Below, one piece after another: positions 7,136 to 9,142 of a DNA stretch of 9,142 bases. The position numbers and the translations under genes were made by a program. This stretch comes from Bradyrhizobium sp. (GTDB lineage Bacteria > Pseudomonadota > Alphaproteobacteria > Rhizobiales > Xanthobacteraceae): the NCBI GenBank assembly GCA_025960445.1, contig JAICIT010000062.1, forward strand, positions 1 to 9,142, read 5' to 3'. The stretch's first letter is position 1; each line of letters opens with the position of its first letter. The notes under the pieces are model-generated. The model was given only the letters and a program-made list of their open reading frames with translations. It was not told the origin of the DNA and made no database searches.

Positions 7136-7513
7136 TCACCTGGCATTCTCTTTCGCCGCCGGCGAGGTCTCCTTTGCCGGCGGCGGCTCGGCCTTCTTGG
7201 TTTGATCCTCGGCCGGTTTCTTTTTAGTCGTTTGCAAGTCGTCCACGATCTTTTGAAGCGAGGCGATCGTGGTCTTCAGGCTCTCGATCTGACGAGTGGC
7301 GGAATCCAGCTTTTGCTGGTGGTCTGCGAGCAGCCTGGTGATCGTCTTGTGCAGGAAGTCGACATTGCTTTGCAGGCAGCTCGTCCGGCGTTCCATCGTC
7401 TTTTCGACGGTGCAGATTTCGATACCGGGAACGTCCTGTGCCGCTGCGCGCCCGGCGGGCAGAAGCGAGGGGATAAGCACCGCCGAGGCGATGAGAGCGA
7501 TCCGGACGATCAT
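7136..7513 (-). CDS. Small secreted coiled-coil protein, function unknown
   Basis: This 125-residue protein has a clear signal peptide: MIVR, a hydrophobic core (residues 5-18), then RAAAQ with cleavage after about Ala25. The mature part carries two cysteines, Cys34 and Cys46 (ICTVEKTMERRTSC, spacing X11), which could form a disulfide in the periplasm. It then has a helical region whose hydrophobic residues I76, L79, I83, L86, V90 and L93 fit a heptad a/d pattern, so a coiled coil of about 40-50 residues is likely. The tail (97-125) is rich in Lys, Pro, Glu and Ala and looks disordered. The start has a Shine-Dalgarno (ACGAGG) seven bases upstream. It converges on the binding protein gene with 24 bases between stops. 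It resembles small rhizobial hypothetical proteins; an envelope-structural role is only a guess. Confidence 0.82.
   Translation of the reverse strand: MIVRIALIASAVLIPSLLPAGRAAAQDVPGIEICTVEKTMERRTSCLQSNVDFLHKTITRLLADHQQKLDSATRQIESLKTTIASLQKIVDDLQTTKKKPAEDQTKKAEPPPAKETSPAAKENAR
7154..7185. terminator. GC-rich stem inside the end of a convergent gene
   Basis: CGCCGCCGGC (7154-7163) and GCCGGCGGCG (7176-7185) form a 10-bp perfect stem with a 12-base loop. It lies 43 bases after the stop of the binding protein gene and within the C-terminal Pro/Ala codons of the coiled-coil protein gene. It may stop transcripts arriving from the plus-strand gene, though there is no T-run. Part of the symmetry may simply reflect Pro/Ala coding. 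Confidence 0.35.
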
Positions 7514-7591
7514 TCGAGAGCCTCGTTAAACTGTGCTCGCGCCAGTCAAATCCTTGCGAGCTAAGAGCGCTGCGCTGAAGATATCACAGGG

Positions 7592-7615
7592 AAACCTCAT
7601 TCGGCGTTGAGGTTT
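7592..7615. other. Stem-loop in the leader of the 67-residue gene
   Basis: AAACCTCA (7592-7599) and TGAGGTTT (7608-7615) form a perfect 8-bp stem with an 8-base loop, followed by one more T. It lies between the divergent genes starting at 7513 and 7687. It resembles a small intrinsic terminator or attenuator, but no gene upstream on the plus strand would need one. A leader structure or the end of a small RNA are alternatives. Confidence 0.35.
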
Positions 7616-7686
7616 TGCCAGGACAGCGATAGGCCAGGCTTGGGCAGATGAGCGCGCGAGCGCTTATGGCTTGACGGAGAATTGGA

Positions 7687-7890
7687 ATGGCAACGCGCGA
7701 ACGACGTCTGGCGGAATTCAATGGCGAAGGAGAACCGCCGGATCAGCCAGTCCAGGTACTCTGCGAGGACCACAGCGGAACGTATCAACTACCTTTCGCC
7801 TGCCGCTATGTGGATGGCGAGTGGCGAAACGATGAGTCCGGCAGCACCGTTCAGGCGACAGTAGTGGGCTGGCGCCTGCAGCGTCCGTAA
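7687..7890 (+). CDS. Small conserved-looking protein, function unknown
   Basis: This 67-residue protein starts MATRERRLAEFNGEG after a good Shine-Dalgarno (GGAGA, six bases before ATG). It has no signal peptide or membrane segment. Its second half alternates hydrophobic and polar residues (VQVLCEDHSGTYQLPFACRY, then VDGEWRN and ATVVGWRL), which suggests a small beta-sheet fold with two cysteines (in VLCEDH and FACRY). The composition looks like real coding rather than a chance frame, and I recall similar short proteins in Bradyrhizobium, though I cannot confirm this here. A competing frame starting at 7682 lacks a ribosome site and reads as random. The C in CEDH and the C in FAC could bind metal, but that is speculative. 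Confidence 0.72.
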   Translation: MATRERRLAEFNGEGEPPDQPVQVLCEDHSGTYQLPFACRYVDGEWRNDESGSTVQATVVGWRLQRP

Positions 7891-7954
7891 TCGCAGTCAT
7901 CTGTTTCAAAATGCGACGCTAGCCGGCTGAGATTTTAACCTCCGGAACGCGCGG

Positions 7955-7979
7955 GGAACGAACCGCGTCCGAATCGGTT
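7955..7979 (+). promoter_or_regulatory. EcfG-like general stress promoter candidate
   Basis: GGAAC (7955-7959), 16 bases, then GGTT (7976-7979) closely resembles the alphaproteobacterial EcfG promoter, GGAAC-N16/17-CGTT, with one mismatch in the -10 element. A second GGAAC at 7944-7948 is followed after 17 bases by CGTC, also one mismatch. Transcription would run rightward into a region with no gene until 8364. The motif is short and could be chance. Confidence 0.35.
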
Positions 7980-8009
7980 GCGCGTCTCTGTACGCGCCGT
8001 GTTCACGGC
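7980..8009. other. Two overlapping perfect hairpins
   Basis: GCGCGT (7980-7985) pairs with ACGCGC (7992-7997) across a 6-base loop. Overlapping it by two bases, GCCGTG-TT-CACGGC (7996-8009) is a perfect 14-base dyad. They follow the EcfG-like motif directly, so they would lie at the very start of a transcript from it, or could be operator sites. No T-run follows, which argues against a terminator. Confidence 0.4.
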
Positions 8010-8363
8010 TAGATATTGGCATTGGACGACAACGCCGTTCTAAATCCAGCGCAACTCCGCGACCGCGCCACCCGGTGCTCAAAACGATCGTTAATTCTCC
8101 GACTGTCAGCAACGCCCCGAACGCAGGCGCGCCAACTGCGAGCACGAGCCGAATAGATCATCGCATTGATCGATCGCGGCTGACGTTCGCACCGTGCAGC
8201 ACTGCATCTGATTTGGCTTGCGCATCCTCCGATTGAATGACCATACATGTTCAACCCTGGTTCATCAACGCAAGCATAACCCTGTCGATACCGCAGGCAA
8301 AACAGCGCGTGCGAGTCTGTCATCGTCACGAACAACCATCAGCAAATGCCAAGGAGACTCTCG

Positions 8364-8594
8364 ATGTCCACCAAGAAGATCGCCAAGTTTGTTCTGGCCG
8401 CCACTACGGGCAGCCTGATGCTCGCCGCCGCGAGCGTTCCCAGCTTTGCTCGCCCCAACCCCATTTTTACACACCCTAAGCCGACGTGCGATGCTTCGTG
8501 CCAAGCGAACAAGGCAAAGCCGCCCGTCAAGCTGCAGCCGGGCAAATCGACGGGTGCGCCAAACAACGATGCGAAAGGTCTCCGTCCGCGCTAA
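8364..8594 (+). CDS. Small exported Pro/Lys-rich protein with CX3C motif
   Basis: This 76-residue protein starts MSTKKIAKFVLAATTGSLML and has a standard signal peptide with likely cleavage after Ala29 (PSFA|RP). The mature peptide is about 47 residues, basic, rich in Pro, Lys and Ala, and carries a single CDASC motif (Cys42 and Cys46) with a His in THPKP just before it. The pair could form a disulfide or, with the His, bind metal. AAGGAG seven bases upstream of ATG 8364 fixes the start; the in-frame ATG at 8346 lies before that site and is rejected. The gene stands alone, with a strong hairpin after its stop. I recognise no family. Small periplasmic peptides of this kind are common in Bradyrhizobium. 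Confidence 0.75.
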   Translation: MSTKKIAKFVLAATTGSLMLAAASVPSFARPNPIFTHPKPTCDASCQANKAKPPVKLQPGKSTGAPNNDAKGLRPR

Positions 8595-8600
8595 ACCTGC

Positions 8601-8636
8601 GGCAAGCATCGGCGGAGAGGATTCGCCGATGCTGCC
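8601..8636. terminator. Strong bidirectional hairpin between convergent genes
   Basis: AGCATCGGCG (8605-8614) and CGCCGATGCT (8624-8633) form a perfect 10-bp stem with a 9-base loop. GGC/GCC adds three more pairs across a single bulged A. It lies just after the stop of the small exported protein and 24 bases from the stop of the minus-strand binding protein gene, so it probably ends both transcripts. The downstream sequence on the plus strand is T-rich but has no unbroken run. Confidence 0.6.
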
Positions 8637-8659
8637 CGCGTGACGTTATGTTGTTCGAA

Positions 8660-9142
8660 TTATTGCGTTCTGATTGGCGCGTCCTTCAGGCCGTTGTTGT
8701 CATAGGCTTTGCGCAAAAATCCGTTCGACGTGGCATCGCTCATGAATTTGCTCACGAACGCCAACGCCTGAGGATGATTGGGTGGCACCGCCACCGCGGT
8801 CACCGTTTTCTTGAAAGTCTCATCCAGTACGCGAGTCCCCGGAATTTTTTTGGCCATGGCGTTGAGCTGGTCGCGTGACAGCGCGAACGCATCGATCTCG
8901 CCACCCTTGAGAAGCGCGAAGATCTCGTCATAGGTCTGATAGCCAGTGACCTTTGCGTTCTTCAGATGCGCGATGGCGCCTCGCATGGTCGTGGTGTTAT
9001 TGACGGCTGCGATTTTGACGTCGGGTTGATCCAGCTTTTGAAAATTCGTCACCGATGAACCCGGCTTGACGATATAGGTCGCATCCGCAACCTCGTAAGT
9101 GGGCCCGAACGACATCCGCGCTTCGCGCTCGGGGTCTTTAGG
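8660..9142 (-). CDS. Family-3 polar amino acid-type binding protein (partial)
   Basis: The 160 C-terminal residues visible here belong to the SBP_bac_3 family of type II periplasmic binding proteins, which bind polar amino acids and related small molecules. The first residues, PEREARMSFGPTY, match the family's typical PERxxxxxFSxPY stretch, so the true start lies beyond the right edge and the internal Met at 9115 is not the start. Further family features follow: KLDQPDVKIAAVNNTTT (phosphate/carboxylate-loop region), the DEIFALLKGGEIDAFALSRD stretch that places the conserved Asp of the ligand pocket, and the final FVSKFMSDATSNGFLRKAYDNNGL helix. The gene ends normally with TAA. Its substrate and transporter are unknown because the upstream neighbours are outside the window. 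Confidence 0.92.
   Translation of the reverse strand, partial: PKDPEREARMSFGPTYEVADATYIVKPGSSVTNFQKLDQPDVKIAAVNNTTTMRGAIAHLKNAKVTGYQTYDEIFALLKGGEIDAFALSRDQLNAMAKKIPGTRVLDETFKKTVTAVAVPPNHPQALAFVSKFMSDATSNGFLRKAYDNNGLKDAPIRTQ

Larger units (their letters stand above)
7891..8363. other. 473-base gap with dense inverted repeats, no gene
   Basis: No open frame here has both a credible ribosome site and protein-like composition on either strand. Besides the EcfG-like motif and two hairpins annotated separately at 7955-8009, it holds a small palindrome TGCAG-CA-CTGCA (8195-8206). The last part should carry the promoter of the gene at 8364, but I see only weak -35/-10 candidates (TTCAAC and GCATAA, 18 bases apart). 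A small RNA is possible. Confidence 0.5.

Noticed and set aside
8009..8335. 108-codon and 79-codon minus-strand frames in the gap before 8364
   Set aside because: Arg- and Ser-rich chance translations with no ribosome site and no recognisable domain.
8237..8479. 80-codon plus-strand frame overlapping the small exported protein
   Set aside because: It is out of frame with the convincing signal-peptide gene, lacks a ribosome site and reads as random.

Overview
The window reads as a piece of chromosome from a GC-rich alphaproteobacterium, most likely Bradyrhizobium or a close relative (Rhodopseudomonas, Afipia). The reasons are strong G/C bias at third codon positions, several solute-binding proteins with no transporter genes beside them, small secreted proteins of the kind common in that group, and one possible general-stress (EcfG-type) promoter. 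This placement is an inference from style, since there is no rRNA or other marker gene here. I see no mobile element, CRISPR array, tRNA or rRNA.

Layout. Bases 1-258 hold no gene I can call. A plus-strand gene (259-1041) encodes an exported ModA-like binding protein. It converges on a block of four minus-strand genes. Read in their own direction these are an AraC-type regulator with a GyrI-like effector domain (5634-4801), an SMP-30/gluconolactonase-type protein (4569-3640), a GNAT acetyltransferase (3488-2895) and a GMC flavin oxidoreductase (2876-1236). The last two are 18 bases apart and almost certainly co-transcribed. A perfect 20-bp palindrome sits directly beside a promoter-like sequence upstream of the SMP-30 gene and is the clearest regulatory site in the window.

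Divergent from the AraC gene is an exported branched-chain amino acid/aromatic-acid type binding protein (5885-7111). After it come a small secreted coiled-coil protein on the minus strand (7513-7136), a 67-residue cytosolic-looking protein (7687-7890), a 473-base non-coding stretch with dense inverted repeats and an EcfG-like promoter motif, a 76-residue exported peptide with a Cys-X3-Cys motif (8364-8594), a strong hairpin terminator, and the 3' part of a family-3 polar amino acid binding protein that runs off the right edge.

How they may work together. The GMC enzyme and the SMP-30-type protein could form an oxidation plus lactone-hydrolysis pair under control of the palindrome. The AraC/GyrI regulator may control the divergent binding protein. 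Both are inferences from position. The three binding proteins belong to three different families and none has permease or ATPase genes nearby, so they must use distant transporters or act as sensors. I do not see clear evidence of an undescribed multi-gene system. The items most worth a second look are the palindromic operator, the structured stretch at 7940-8010, and the small secreted proteins.
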